NCBI GenBank assembly: GCA_951213105.1
Contig: OX578135.1
Location: 159,567,250 to 159,631,249, forward strand
DNA: 64,000 nucleotides
Source of the DNA: Amaurobius ferox
Lineage: Eukaryota > Arthropoda > Arachnida > Araneae > Amaurobiidae
Direction of reading: 5' to 3'
Under the pieces are notes generated by a model that was not told the DNA's origin, ran no database searches, and worked only from the letters and a program-made list of their open reading frames with translations. Positions 24,990 to 39,600 of the stretch are shown in pieces. The translations under genes were made by a program, and so were the position numbers. How positions within the stretch are numbered: position 1 is the stretch's first letter; each line of letters begins with the position of its first letter.

Positions 24990-25443
24990 AATTTATTTTA
25001 AAGTATGAAGCCACTCCCATATGCAAAACGTTTAAACAAATGGAGAGATATTTATTATATAATATCTCTCTCTTTTCTTTCTGGAAGATATCCCAAAGTC
25101 AGAATTTAATTGAATTTGTTTTTTCCCTATATTAAATAATTTTTTTAATTAAAAAACTACTTAACATATTTTACTGAATTTTTTTTTATATATTCTATGG
25201 GATAATGTGAATATTTCCTAAAAATTTCGAAGCAATTCGTGAATTTTAAATTTACTTAAAAAATGTTTGAAAAATTAGGTCCCATAGGGTTTAATGTATT
25301 TCATTTTTTCAACCCGGGTTCAATAAAAAACTAATTGGGTGATATTATTTATTTATATTCCCATAGGTCCTACAGACCGTCTGAACAACATACTAAAATT
25401 TCATTTTGATAAACTCATTTTTACGGCAGTTATCGTGCTAACG

Positions 25444-25477
<34 letters not shown>

Positions 25478-25524
25478 ATGAACAAAGTCATAAACACTTT
25501 TCAACTTTGTTGTAAAGTGTTAAA
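24990..25524 (+). mobile_element. Family C element, hairpin-end half with an expanded GACA tract
   Basis: Shares the unusual core of the copy at 17896-18868, then TTTTTACGGCAGTTATCGTG, a GACA run (25443-25477) and the hairpin AACACTTTTCAAC...GTTGTAAAGTGTT. Confidence 0.75.
25443..25477. repeat. (GACA)n microsatellite
   Basis: About eight GACA units in the position next to the hairpin where every family C copy has a shorter version. Confidence 0.9.
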
Positions 25525-26309
25525 AATGCTTGGTTTGGTGTGTACTACAACCTCGTTAAGTTTGGCCCATCTTCTTTTAATCACCCTGTATAGTAGGATT
25601 TAATACGTAATTTCATGAATATCATGTTTCTTAGAATATTTTCGCACAATCAATATTTTATATTATACTATATGAAAATATATAATGAATTTAGCGAATT
25701 GAGATGTTAAATTAAAATTAATAGACGAAAAAATATAAATTATGTATACTTTGCCAGATAATTTAAACGATTCTATCTTGTTAAGAATTCTAAATTTCTA
25801 TACAGTAAAACCTCAACCTGCCATTCTCTGGTAGGTTAGTATTCAAAAGATGAGCCTAAAAATGAAAAATCCCTTTTTTTATTCTAAAGATTTGAATTCT
25901 AATTTTGATGTTACAATTTTTTTGTATTTATATACGTACACGCGAATACGTATGATTTGAAAGATAGTTGTGTTTGATCTTTCGATTACTATACTCTCTG
26001 ACCTGATGATGAGGGCTTCCAACGCCCTTGAAACAATAGTAGTTATTTAACTTTTATTTCTGCTTTTATCAAAGAGGTACAAATAATTCGCGTTCTCACA
26101 AGCAGCAGTTATAAAGGCAGTAATTATTTCGCGAATTTTAGGGGGGAGGGGTTTGAAATGTTGCGAATATCAAATATATTCACGAATTTCATATTCCTTT
26201 TCTATTGCCGAATTTTTGTTATAATTTTTAGATTATTGTTTCGGGGTGAGAATTTCCGCGATTTTTTCGTGAATTTTTGTTTTCTGAAATTTCTCGAATG
26301 CCAAATACA
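25525..26309. other. No identified feature
   Basis: AT-rich DNA with chance open frames. No repeat family was recognised. Confidence 0.3.
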
Positions 26310-26569
26310 TCCCGTCCTTGGACATTTCAGGCGACGAAGAAGATTTGCTTGTTTTCAGCCACATTCCTAGGTTCGAAGGCGAGGATCCACAAAGGTTTGA
26401 ATTTCATTCATGTAAAGTGAGTGTAAATGAATTTCGTGTCAGCGAAGGTTTGATAGATTTCTGGAATACGGAAAAAGGTCATATTCCTAGCTACATAAAA
26501 TCGCTACCTCTTGTCTGTCAGTACCCACAAATAGTGTCTATACCGAGCATCGTTCCTTCTTTCTTTGGA
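26310..26569 (+). pseudogene. Possible hAT transposase C-terminal remnant
   Basis: A frame from 26318 reads INF-type text including LIDFWNTEKGHIPSYIKSLP and then YPQIVSIPS. This resembles the hAT C-terminal dimerisation region, where a W-rich segment, YPxLxxIA and a conserved SxPS motif are followed by ERxFS. Here the ERxFS part is missing, because the frame ends in SINE-derived sequence from about 26570. No TIRs could be assigned. The similarity is by eye and modest. Confidence 0.38.
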
Positions 26570-26800
26570 ACCTGACCGTCTGATCTACTCGAAGGTGCGA
26601 GTTATCCGTTTGCATGACCGGGAAAGTGTCACGCAATTTAGACCGAAACCCAGTGGGGGCGACATCCGCAGGGACCTTCCCATCCGTCCCTTACCATCAA
26701 CCTCTCGGAAGGACTTTTATATCCACATATTTAACGTGCTCGTACAAACAGTTTGGCCAGAGTCGAGAATCAAACTTGGGTTCTCCGCGTGCAATCCCCT
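26570..26800 (-). mobile_element. S1 SINE, old diverged copy
   Basis: Parallels the complete SINE in minus sense: CCGTCTGATCTACTCGAAGG, GACCGGGAAAGTG, AATTTAGACCGAAACCCAGT, CAACCTCTCGGAAGGACTT and ATATTTAACGTGCTCGTAC. The tRNA-like head is poorly conserved. Confidence 0.7.
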
Positions 26801-26994
26801 TGTCTTCACTACTGGGCTGTTCCGAAACGCAAAGCATCGTTACTAGGCTTGAAGTAAATACTTCGATCAGGTAAAATTTCAAAATATTTGCTTTAAGGAG
26901 TTTTGTGGTAACTCAATATGTCATGGCCTGGTCAAAGCAGAAATCGACGAGAAACCATAGTGACGGATGATCATCATTGTCGGATCCTGTCACA

Positions 26995-27280
26995 TGGGCG
27001 AGATATCCTTGTGGCACGGGGGTTGCACTCGGAAGACTGGAATTCGATTCCCGTCTCTGCCTAAACTATCCCTGTGTTTACGCGGAGTACGAGAACTTCT
27101 AGTGTGTCATAATCTGTATGTATGTTTGTCCGAAACTCCTTCCGAGAGGTTGGTGGCAGGGGAAGGAAGATACGGTCCTTGCAGATGTCATCCCTCACTG
27201 TGTTCAGGTCTAAATTGGGTGGCATTGTTTTGGTCGTCTAGACAGATACCTTACACTTTCGGGTAGGTCCGACGGTCTGG
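26995..27280 (+). mobile_element. S1 SINE, diverged copy
   Basis: Same order as the copy at 27487: GTTGCACTCGG, ATTCGATTCCCGTC (B box), GTGTTTACGCGGAGTACGA, TTCCGAGAGGTTGGTGGCAG, CTAAATTGGGTGGCA and GACGGTCTGGGT. The A box and the CAA tail are degraded. Confidence 0.75.
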
Positions 27281-27470
27281 GTCGAAAGAAAAGATCCTGT
27301 TCCGTTGGGAAATATCCATTTAAGAAAAATCGCTGTTAGGAGTGTTATTTCGAATGTTTATCTTGCACAGTGTCAACTACTCGTACACGGTCAATTGCTG
27401 GTACCGTAATCATTTAACTTAAAATTCCCCAATTTTGTGGGGGTGTTTTTCTACAGCATCGACATTTGAC

Positions 27471-27788
27471 ACAATTATGGAAATCGGGCGCGGTAGCCCA
27501 TTGGTTAGCGCTCTGGAGTTGCACTCGGTTGGCCCGGGTTCGATTCCAGCCACTGCCAAAACTGCCGCCGTGTTCATGCGGAGTACGATCACGTTAAACA
27601 TGTGGGTCCGAAAGTCCTTCCGAGAGGTTGGTGGTAGGGGAAGGAGGGTACGGTCCCTGTGGATGCCTCCCCCACTGGGTTCCGGTCTGAATTGGGTGGC
27701 ACTTCCCGACCGTCCAAACAGTTACCTTACACCTTTCTGGTAGGTCGGACGGTCTGGGTTTCAACAACAACAACAATTATGGAAATCG
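27471..27788 (+). mobile_element. S1 tRNA-derived SINE, full length with perfect 16-bp TSD
   Basis: ACAATTATGGAAATCG at 27471-27486 and 27773-27788 encloses 286 bp. The head, GCGCGGTAGCCCATTGGTTA (A box), and GGGTTCGATTCCAG (B box) are an RNA polymerase III promoter of tRNA origin. The body is shared by all copies, and the tail is a short (CAA)n. It encodes no protein and would use LINE machinery. The perfect TSD and intact boxes suggest a fairly recent insertion. Confidence 0.93.
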
Positions 27789-30700
27789 TCTATATAGGAG
27801 GGATGTATATGTATGTTAGAGGTCTGTAATTTCAGTTATTTACCCGGCTGGGCCCGACAGCACCAATGCCCGAACCCAGCCCGATCCTGAAAAAAATTTC
27901 TAAATGTGAAACTCGTGTCAAGCCCAGCTAGAAGACCACTGAGTTTCGGCCTAAGAAGATTTTTACTCAAATGTGTTAAAAACATGAATTTGTGAAATTT
28001 TTGCACAAAAATTAAGATAAATGTTTGTTTTAAATATTTATTTTTAAACATCTGAAACCAACACAATAATGTCATGTACTCCGCTAAATTCGTTTTAAAC
28101 ATTTTCAAAATTGAATACTTTCGGCCTGACCCGACTTTTTTAAAAACTTAACCTAAGCCCGGCACGGCCCAGAACAGTGTTAGAAAAATCGGGCTTAACC
28201 CGGCGTGTCGGGTCTAAGTCTGTGAGCTGGGCCCGAACCCATGTAGACTTCTTGTGACCGTAGTAGTAAGTTAGTAGGATATCTATTATGTGTGTGTCTA
28301 TTTTAAAACTGGAAGTCGTTCTTCTATTGCTGATGCCATCCGTCACTTGTGAACTGGTTTGTAATGTTGTTCTTAGTAAAACTGCACACACTTTGTTTCG
28401 TCAGTACAAATGCAGTTAATCAAACAAAGCGATTCAAAAAGATTTCATTCATCGTTTCAACCCCTTTGATACAAAATCAATATTGCACAATCTGTGAGCT
28501 AACATTAATCAACGTTTAACGTCAAAATTGGTTGTTCTTTTATTTTTCTTATATACACAACATAATGTATATGGAAAGTATTGTGACGGGGTCGAAAATT
28601 TGAATTTGAGTTTTCGCGCGTGTTAATATAATGATACACAAAATATGATGATACACAAAACACAAAGTAGTTTTGTTACGTAATTAATTTTGAAATTTTA
28701 GCATTTTAAAAATACACTACGTGACAGTAAAAATGAGACACCAAGAAGGCGTGGGCAGAAAAATATGAAAATTGCAGAGTAGACCCAGCTCACAGAGTTA
28801 TGTGAATGATGCGAAATGCGCAGCTGTCCCACGCACGTTGAGTGAGATATAAGGGAAGGAACTTGCAGAATCGGCAATAATCGCGCTGCTCAGTCTGCCA
28901 GGGGAAATCATTTTGTAATATTTTTTTGTTTCAGGGGAAACGTGTAGTAGCCGGGAATGCCAGGCCGCCGCCAACTGAGGTAGTTCCAGAAGACAGACGA
29001 TTTCACGAGGGGTATGGTGATCGAACTCAGAAGGGCAGGTTGGTCCATAAGTCAAATCTCACCTACACTCGTCCACCGTGCACCGGCTGTGTAGCAGATG
29101 GTTGGAACAAGGGAATATGGCACGTTTAAGGGGTGCCGGTACGGTCAGAGCGACGTCATCACGCGAGAACCGACGCATCCGCCGGCAAGATTTGGCGGCC
29201 TCGCAGGCCACTTCCGTCGCTCTTTTGCAGCATGTACAGGATACCCTTGATGCTCCCATATCGGCCAGGATCATTATCCGCCGATTGGTCGCCGGCGACC
29301 TGCACTCATGGCGCCCGTTAAGAAGACTGCCATTGACCCAACAGCACTAACGCCTCCGTTTGCAATGGTTTCGGGATAGTCACATGGACGATGGAATGGC
29401 ACAGGGTCGTGTTCTCGGACGAGTCACGCTTCTGTTTTAGTAATGACAGTCGCCGTGTATGAGTCTGGGGCCGAAGTAGTGACAGGTCTAATCCGGCCTG
29501 ATCTATAGAACGCCACATCGCGCGACAACGCAGTCTCATGGCTTGGGACGGCATCGCTTACGATAGCAGGTCAGCTTTGGTCCGTATTGAGGACACTATG
29601 ACGGCCCAATGATACGTGAATGACGTGTTTCGGCCGATGATACTACCCTTCCTTCAGGGGGCGTCCAATGCCATTTACCACAGCAGAATAACGCCCGACC
29701 ACACACGGCACGCATTAACCAACATGCCCTGAAAGGTACCCAGGTGCTTCCCTGGCCACTTGTCTCCCCTGATCTCTCACTAATCGAATACGTCTGGGAC
29801 GTGATAAGACGTCGTTGGCGTGCGCTGCCACCGCTGCATTTAGAAGACGAATTCTGGCAAATGGTTGACAGAGAATGGGCAGCCATCCCTCAGGATACTA
29901 TCTGCAAGCTCATTGACTCTGTACCTAGACATGTTGCTGTCTGTATCGCCGCTCGCGGAGGTCCTACAACCTACTGATCAGACGGTGTTATCGTTCAGTG
30001 TATAGGTGTATCATGTTGTAGTAAACATCACTTATTGTTCGTTTCTGTCTCTCTCTGTTTGCCGATTTTCATCACTTTCGCTACAGAGAAGTTCGCAAAA
30101 TTGCGGCAAATAGCACGTTTTTTTGCTGCTATTGTAGTTAACGGTTATTCCCAGCTGTCAAGCGCATAATAAGTGCGAAACCAGTCCATGGATACTGTTA
30201 TCTGCAATGGGAGTGTCTTCTTTATTTGTTATTACCAACAACTTTGTTTAGAGTATTCTATGCATAAAATAGTAAGGTTTTTTTTGTAGATTTAGAATTA
30301 TTTTGCTTCTTATAGTTTTAGATATTATAGTAATTAACTCCAAAAATATCAGGAGGCCTCAATTAGTATCACTCTTTATAGAACCGTAATTGTGAATTAA
30401 GTTTCTTTATGTTATATATTTCGTATAAAGAACGGATATACAGATAATAAAATATTTGTCATATTGAACTCCCACAATATCGAAAGGTGTTGATCCGTAG
30501 GTTATTCATGTTTTATATACACATCATATTAGTTCTTCGAAAAAAAAAAAAAAGAAAAGATCGGTGTTACAAAACTATTGCCAACGTAAAAGTAATAAAA
30601 TTTTCAGAATTTCTACAAAATATTTTGTAGAAATTCTGTAGAAAAAGAGGCATATCCTCCCCCCCCCATTTTAATAGTAATAATTATGATATTACTCTCA

Positions 30701-33644
30701 AAAGAAACTACGAGTGTATGAAAAAGACCAGGGAAGTCGATATTTTTTTACCGATATTTTGAGTCGATATTGGATACCGATATTTTGAGTAGATTTTTCA
30801 ATTAATTTATGGTAGCACATTTCATATTTTTGGTTACTTCAAATTTTTTTCCCTTAACTGTATTGTGAGGATGTTTTTAAAAGAAAAAATAATTCATTTT
30901 AATTTCCGGAATAAGAAGAAACGAACTCAAGCTGCCTCGTAATTTGAAATCAAACAAATTGCATTCGTGCTTATTCGCGAAGTAATCACAGCAGGGAAAT
31001 CGACGCTGGGGTTTGTTCTATTTTTGGGAGCACTCTCAGCTCTGTCTCTTGTATATGCCCCGGGACGAGGCATATATACAAGAGACACACTGCACGCGAG
31101 AGAGAAACTGTTTTCATGTTATTTTAGAATTATGTGAAACGTGTGTCGAGTCAGATCTGAGATTCTCCATTTTGTTATTAACACTTTACAACATAGTTGA
31201 AAAGTGTTTATGACTTTGGTCATTCTGTCTGTCCGTTCGCACGATAACTGCCATAAAAATGACTTTATCAAATTGAAATTGTATGTTGTTCAGACGGTCT
31301 GTGGGATATATGGGAATGTGTAAAAGAATAATATCACCCAATTAGTTTTGGATTGAACCCGGGTTGAAAAAATGAAATACATTGAACGCTTTGGGACTCA
31401 ATTTTTCAAAAATTTTTTAAACGAAGTTAAAATTTGCAAATTGCTTTGAAAATGTTAGGAAATATTCAAATTATCCCATAAAAAATATAAAAAATATTTC
31501 AGAACACTATTTTCGGTAGTTTAAATCAAAATTAAAATAATAATTACACCCATATAATATGCAGATACCACATGACCCACTTCAGAATAAAATATGGCAT
31601 CCATCTTCTTTTCCCCAGAGTAAAAAATCGTGAATTTTAAAAGTTTTTTTAAATTTATATTGAGAGTTGCATTCATCCTTAAACCGCTTTATTTTTTCGT
31701 ATTTTCTGTGCATCTATATTCTGCGCCAACGCAATTACAATAATTTTGAATTTAAATGATAATCAAACCATGATTATTTCTACAACGAAGCCTAATTTTA
31801 ATGGATGCAGAATGTAAACAAGTGATTGTAAGATGAGTTGTATAAGAAATGCTGATTTTTTTTTTACCCAAAATTATTTAACTGTGGATTCTAAAATAAA
31901 AGTGTATGAATGAAATATTTACAGCTTTTACATAGAGAGCCAGACGATTTATATTTCGATGGCGTCATTTGAATAAAGTTTATTTTCTTTTTGAAGTTTT
32001 CAATTATAATAAATTATGGCAGTATTATGATAATTAAAAAAATATCACCGCTGAATGTATCGAATTTTAGAGATGCGATATATTTAGCAGATTGCATTTC
32101 AGTTGGAAAGTGTTTCATAATCAATGTTTTATGGATTGATCGTGTTGTTATTGTCATTATTTAATCTCATAGTTGACTCACATAACTAATACGAAATTTT
32201 CTTACATTAGATGAAATATATATATAATAAAACTGAATATATTATTATGAAAGATATTAGCCCCTGTCGGTGAATTAAAAATGTTAGGATAATAAACTAG
32301 GCAACAAAGCGAGCTAGACGAAAAGAAAAGCCAAGTTGTAGAGCAATGCCTAATTAATGGGGATCAAGCCTAAAATTTGCACAGAAAGTATTTATTTGAC
32401 ACACTAGAGTTATTAGTGAATGGCCGTCCTGTTCAGGAATAATAAAATAAATAATGCTAGCATGTACATAAATCTACTGTTGAGACTGTTTAAAACGCCG
32501 CCCGCCAGAAGCCATGCGTGTTTGAATTCGAGAACTAGTATGACCGCATTGCAGGTTTCACCGTGTTACAGTTTCTGATGATATCACTTTGATTGCCTTC
32601 GCAATACACATTTCGTTCGCTCCTGCTTACTCAATAATGCTTTACAACTTTTGTAATTGCCTTTTTTAGGTCTATCTCGTTTTGTTGCCGAGTTCGTTAT
32701 TCCAACTTTTGAAATTTCTCACTAGGGGCACTACAATCCCTTTAATTCGGTTGGGCATGGTCACTTGACTATAAATAGACCTAACGTGCACGTTTCTGGA
32801 TATTTATTTGCAAAGTTAATTGGGAGTGCTTTAGGACTTTTTGGGGAAACCTGTATAAAACAGAAATGTATAGTTTATGTATTAGGAAGGAGTTAGAAGG
32901 AGGATAACTTGAAATAGTCCACGATCATTTTACTCGTTAAAAATCGGGAATTTCTATTTTGCATCATTTTAACAAATCTTTCAAACTTTTTAATGTTTCT
33001 AAATGGCGGTACACCAAGTTCAACGTAATCCAACTATAAAATGTAGAAAAGAAATTTCTTGTTTAAACAAAAAAGAAAAGTTATCAGAAAATGTGAATCT
33101 CCTAGAAGATGCATTTAAAACAAATATACGACATCATTATCTATTTATGTAGTTAAAAAAAAATCCAGCTGAGATCCAATTCAATTTTTTGTCTCTATCA
33201 ACTCTGTTATTTCCAAAATTGTAATCAAATTTCAGATCGAAGAACATTCGAATGATATAAATTTGATTACAATTCATCCCAAGATTCACCTGCGCACCAC
33301 AGGGAAAAACTGCAAAGACGAAAGGGAAAAAAATACACGCAATAATATTCCATATTTATACATTTGGGAATAGGTAATTTAATTCTGAACGCATTTGTAT
33401 TTTTTTTTATCTACGATGAAGACCTTTCATATCGTACCATTTTGTTTCTTGTTGGGACGCTTTTTAACTCTCTAAGAATCTTCGATTCTTGAATTTGGAG
33501 TCTTTTTCCTTTTCTAACGAATGTTTTCGTTTTTACTTTATTTTTACTTTCCTTATATACAATAATGTATAAGGAAATTATTGTGACGGGGTCAAAGTTT
33601 CAAGCATTCCTGATCATGAATCGAACATTTTTGAGGCGATGTCT

Positions 33645-33675
<31 letters not shown>

Positions 33676-36600
33676 CAGTGAGTCTGTGGAGACGATAACT
33701 GATGAATGAATGGACCGATTTGAACGAAATTTGGTACAAAAACTACAATCCGTGAATACTGGAAGCATATTGTTTTTATACGCAATCGAATGTTCAGAAC
33801 CCCCCCTAAATTTTCAAGTGAAATTTTGAAAATTTTTTCAAAAAATCAAAACCTCTAATAAAATTACGCAAATAGACATTTCTTATGTAATTTTTCCTAA
33901 GAAAACGATTAACAAAAACTTTAGAACGCTAGCATGAATCGTTCTTGAGATATTGCACATTTTTCAAAAAATTATCAAAAAATTATATAAAATAAAAAAA
34001 AAATATTTTCTATTGAGAAACATGTTTACTTTTCACATGTACTATCATGCGATAAATTTGGTGACATCATTCTCGTGGATCCTAGTTTGTTCCATTCATG
34101 AAAAAAGATACTTTGAGTAATACTTTTGTATTTGAACGCCAATAGTCATTTATCTGCTATAAGAATAAATTATTTCTCCGTCCATAACGCTTGGCGAGAT
34201 TTTGGCGACGAATTTAGAGGAATGTCGCCAACTTGGCGACATTCCGTCAAATGGATAAAAATGATGCTAAATCAATGAAAATAACGACTATTTGACGAAA
34301 ATTCAATATCTTAGAAAAAATATAAGTATCTACGTATCTACTATAAGAATAACCTATTTTGTTTTTATTGTAAAAGTAGTAAATACATTGCATTATATAA
34401 GGAAAGTCATGATCTGCTCACAATAGATTTTTTTTTCGTGTTTTGTTTTAGATTCTTATGCTATAGTATAAAGTATTGTTTTTTACAAACTTTTCGAATT
34501 TGAGATTTTAACTAAAATACAACTTTTAATACGAGAAAATATTTCGAATACTTTTGAATGATTTCAATCAATATGTATGTCTGTTATGTATGTAATATAT
34601 GGACATTATAGTTTCAAAACACATGCAAGTATCGCATAGCATTTTATATTGGGATTGATTAGATAGCAAAAACATAAACTGTTTAAATTATTTCTGTAAT
34701 TTATATAATTAGAACAAACTATAAAGTATGTTTTAAATATAGGTAATAATAATTTCAAGCATTTCTGAACTCGAACGTTTTTAAGGGTATGTCTCTCTCT
34801 GTGTGTGTGTATGTGAAAGTGTGTATGTACATGAAACTATGGGTTCAATATCTCCCAAACGAATGGAGCGTTTTCAACATAATTTGATACGATTATTACG
34901 ATCCGTGAATACTGGAACCATTTTTTTTTAAAACGCTGTTGAATGTTTGGAAGACCCTCAAAATCTCGAGTGACTTTTTGAAAAAAATCATAAAAAAACC
35001 AGGATATATAGTAATGTTACAAAAATAATTTTATACGCAAATTTTTCATTCTAAAATGAATTACATAAACTTTATAACGTTAAATTGAACCTTTCTAGAG
35101 TGATATTGCACATTTTTCAAATAAATGTATCTAAGAAAATTATAAAAATGAACATTGAACATCGAATATCTAACACATGACGATAAATGGTGAAATACCG
35201 CCAACTTGGCGATTTTTTTTTAATGTGGTGCCAAATTGACGAAAATGTTACAGAATTCGCAAAAATAACACATTTAACACATTTTAATATTGTTATGAAA
35301 TGCATACTCCTTGTTAATTAATTTTTTCTAAATTCCATTTTCGGAGACGCCTTTTCAAAAATCCATTTTGTTCTTTCGTATTCGGCAAATTCTGATTTCG
35401 TTTCGATTCTAAATTTTGTTCCTAAAAATAAATTGTATTCCAACTGATAAATTGCCAAATATTTCACCTCGCCTTCATTGAGTCTCCTACGCCGGCAAAC
35501 ATTCGCGCTTTGATACATTATGACGTTTCGTTATTTTCCCGCGATACATTTTTTATATGAAAATATACTGGAATTATTTTCTGTGTCGTCACGAGCGCGC
35601 GCATTAACACTAAGACGCTTAAGTAAGAATAAGGTAATTAGTTCCAGTTGACTATAAAGTCCTGAAGGGGTAGGATGTATTCTGTCCTTGGGGCATGATG
35701 ACTAAATTCTTGTTCTAAATTTGTTAAGCTTGAAATATTAAAATTATGAAATATTATTGCAAAATATCGCGCCTTCGATAATTTAAATAGCAACTATGTA
35801 TTTTGTATAATGGTAAGATGTTAAATATTCTATTCCTGAAAAATAATGTTTCGTGTTCTTCTGTTTTCCCGTGGAATTATATAATGCATGTTCATCGTCT
35901 TTGGAATGAAGTGTCATGATGTATTGTAGAATTTGAAGAGATTATGTCATGCAAATAAAGAGATGAATATTATCTGAAGACTCTTTTACTCATCAAAGTA
36001 TCCTGACTTATTATTCAACCATTCAGCACTTTCAGCATGCTGCTGATTAATTCACCATCGCCATTTTGCACTTTTCCGGACATCTAGCGAGATGCTTCCG
36101 ATTGATCCAAACCTTCCGGAATTCTGGATAACCCACACCCACCGTAGATGCCTCCTATCCAATTCAACCGCGCTCTAGTTTTTCACCCTGTCGTCAACCG
36201 TCCGCCTGCAACGTTGGAGAGCTTCAATTATTCTTTCGAACCACTATACCTTCACTGCCGTTTATTGTGCTACACCAAGCGCACACAATTATATAATGGA
36301 GTATATTGCTTAGCAGATGTTAGCAATATGCCAAGTTATATTTGCGAGAAATAAAAGTCAACTGGGTACTTCAGAATAATTTTCCTCAGAAAAGCGTCTA
36401 ATGTCAGTACTTTTCAACGTAAAAAAACTATGTGCCGTGCATCTTGACCATCTTTATTTCGCATTGAAAGAAGTAAAGTACTTGCTTTACGTAGGAAAGT
36501 CATGTGCTGTCTACATCAGATGTTTTGAATAGAGACACTATTGTAGCCGACGTGCGATATTTCCTTTTGGGAAAAATGTAATATAATTTTGTAAGGAGTC

Positions 36601-39600
36601 CTCTCATATTTGTTGAGAGCATTTTCAACCGAGAAGTGGCGAAGAACTTTTTACATTTTTGGCATTTTGACGTTAAAGGATTTTTTATTTCCTCATGTCA
36701 AGGTACAGAAAAAGTATTATGTTACTATATTATAGAAAAGTATATGTGTTGAATAAATGTATATTTTTGTGCATATTTTGAATGTTTTTAATGCATATTG
36801 TGTGACACATTGTAGAAGAGTGTAGAAAGCCCAGACCACACGACCAACCCGAAGGTTTATAGTAGCTGTTTGTGTGGCCGGAGTGTGACACATGTTCCTG
36901 TTTACTTTGTGCTTAAGAATAAACGTTAGTTATCCAGAAACTTGGACTCGTTCTTGTATCCTGCGTGTACACCCACGGCTCCCGAGGATACGTTCGTAAC
37001 AATAGTTAAGGCGTGGATTTTTATGCACTAAGAATCCCACATGTGTGTGACGCATTGTGGGATTCTTAGTGCATAAAAATCCACGCCTTAACTATTGTTA
37101 CGAACGTATCCTCGGGAGCCGTGGGTGTACACGCAGGATACAAGAACGAGTCCAAGTTTCTGGATAACTAACGTTTATTCTTCAGCACAAAGTAAACAGG
37201 AACATTATACAATCAAACACCACTTAAAGGCTCCACTCATTTCACAGAATAAGCAATATTATTTACAGAATGCTCACGAAAGTCATTTCACAAAACAGTC
37301 GCTACTATTCTCAAAACATTGACGAAAATCACAGTCCAATGTAGCTCGTATCACGTCCATTTGTCAACTCCCCTGCAACGGAGGGGTGAGTCCTTTTTAT
37401 AATCTCTCCATAGAAACTTCTGGAAATCTTTGTCTCTTAAAGAAATAATCGTTTTATCGAGAAGTTTCTGGACCATTACGAAAATCGCCAAATTGGCGAT
37501 AAATAGCAAAATATGGAAACCCTGGGCTTACGTCATTCCCCCGTCATGCTGACGTCATGCACTTTTTTTCGCCTGGATTTCGAGTCAGACGAAAGAGGAG
37601 GCGCCAAACGAAACATTGCGCGTTCGCAACACTATAACACCAGTAATTATTGATGTAAGATTTTAGAACGTTTTACATGGAAAGCAATTATATTCCTTTG
37701 AAGATTCTTGATAGTTACTAATCTATAATATCGAAATGTAGTAGTCTAAAATTCGTTATGTCTGAAAATAGTATTAACATGGTATTAGTGATTTTTGTTT
37801 GTCTGTCTGTAACGCTTGGTAACGAATTTAGCAAAATAGCGTCAATTTGGCGACATTTTGAAAATATCTCTATATTAAGAAAAATAGCACCAAATTAACG
37901 AAACTGACGCCAAATTAATTAAAATCCAATATCTTGTAAAATATACTTCAATTTTATTTGATAATTTCTGTCACTTTTGAGGAATTAATGTTCTTGATTG
38001 GAAACAGAGTGAGTTTCACTGTTTATGGGACAGGTTCAAATGTTACGGGAGGAGAAGGGGTCTTAAGATTTCGTAGATTAATTGTATCTTGTAAGGAGTG
38101 GTACAGTAATTACATCTCGATGGAGTCGCACAAAAATTAATTATGTTGATTGCGTAAGGTGCTTGACTCGGATCTATTCTAGGATGTTATAGGAACGAAA
38201 CGCAAATGCTGCTGGGTTTTGGAGGGATATAATCTGCTAAAACTTTTTGTACTTCGTCATATGACGGTCTGGATTTCTAGTTTATTAAGAACTAGCAGAA
38301 TACCCGTTCTTCGTAACGAATAAATAATATAAAGAAATTTCAAACTCATAATTATGTTGTTGTTGTTGAGATCCAGACCATCCGACCTACCAGAATGGTG
38401 TAAGGTTACTGTTTGGACGGCCGGGAAGTACCACCCAATATAGATCGGAATCCAGTGGGGGAGGCATCCACAGGGATCGTACCCTCCTTCTCCTACCACC
38501 AACCCCTCGAAAGGACTTACGGACCCACATGTTTAACGTGATCGTACTCCGCGTGAACACGGCGGCAGTTGTGGCTGGAATCGAACCCGGGCCTACCGAG
38601 TGCAAATCCTTCGCGCTAACCACTGGGCTACCGCGCCCTCTCATAATTATGTCGAAAGCCCAGACCACCCGACTCTCTCATAATTATGTGTAACATCTTA
38701 TAGTATTTTAATGTTCTGATGTTATTTTAATGTTTAGATGTTCTCATAATTATGTGTAACATCTTATAGTATTTTAACACTAAACGTACCTACACTCAAT
38801 ATATATTTATTAGTACCGTAACTGGTCAAATGACCGTTTTTTAGATAAAAACTTTATTTTTTCTGATTGAATGCAAGTAATATTGATTTTAGTAAGGAAA
38901 TATTAAACAAAGTAACTTTAAGGTAATAGACTCCAGTCGGTTCTTAAAACACGTGCAGGTTCTTATATTGTGTATGTTCTTATATGTTTCCGCATACGGT
39001 GGTCAATTATCAACGAAAATGCAGTCTTCACTTTACCCTTTATAATGTTACGTTTTGCATATCCCGTTAGAACTGATTCTTCCCTGAAAATGTTAAGAAG
39101 TGTTGCTCTCTCAGATGTAGCACCTGTCGCATGGTAAACCCATGATCCAATATTTCGGGAGTGCAACCTAGAGTTTACTTATTTATTTTGGGGGTCAGCC
39201 TTTTCGTTTGGCCAGCTGCTCTCGAAAGATAGAAGACAGGATGTCGGAGGTTTCTTTAGAGATCGTATTTTCACCGAAAGGTTTAACGTTTGTCCGTTTT
39301 CGGAGGGATCATAGGGTGTTCGGCCGGTTTGAATTAGTGCCCGAAAGCATATCAGTTTCGCAGGGACTTGAGAAGGGGCTTTTTGTTTCTGGGAGGCCTA
39401 AAGCCAATGGCGATGCTTTGGGGTCAAGGGGTTAAGACCCTGAATCCAATAAGATAATTGTGTGCGCCTCAGGGGCGTGTTTTAAAATCTGGGAGAGAGA
39501 GAGAGAGAGAGTTTCAGAAATTCAAAAAGGAGCGAGGAGAAGGAACTGTGCGGTGTTTGAGAAAAGTCGCCTCCCAATCATGGTCCTCTGAAAAGAGAGA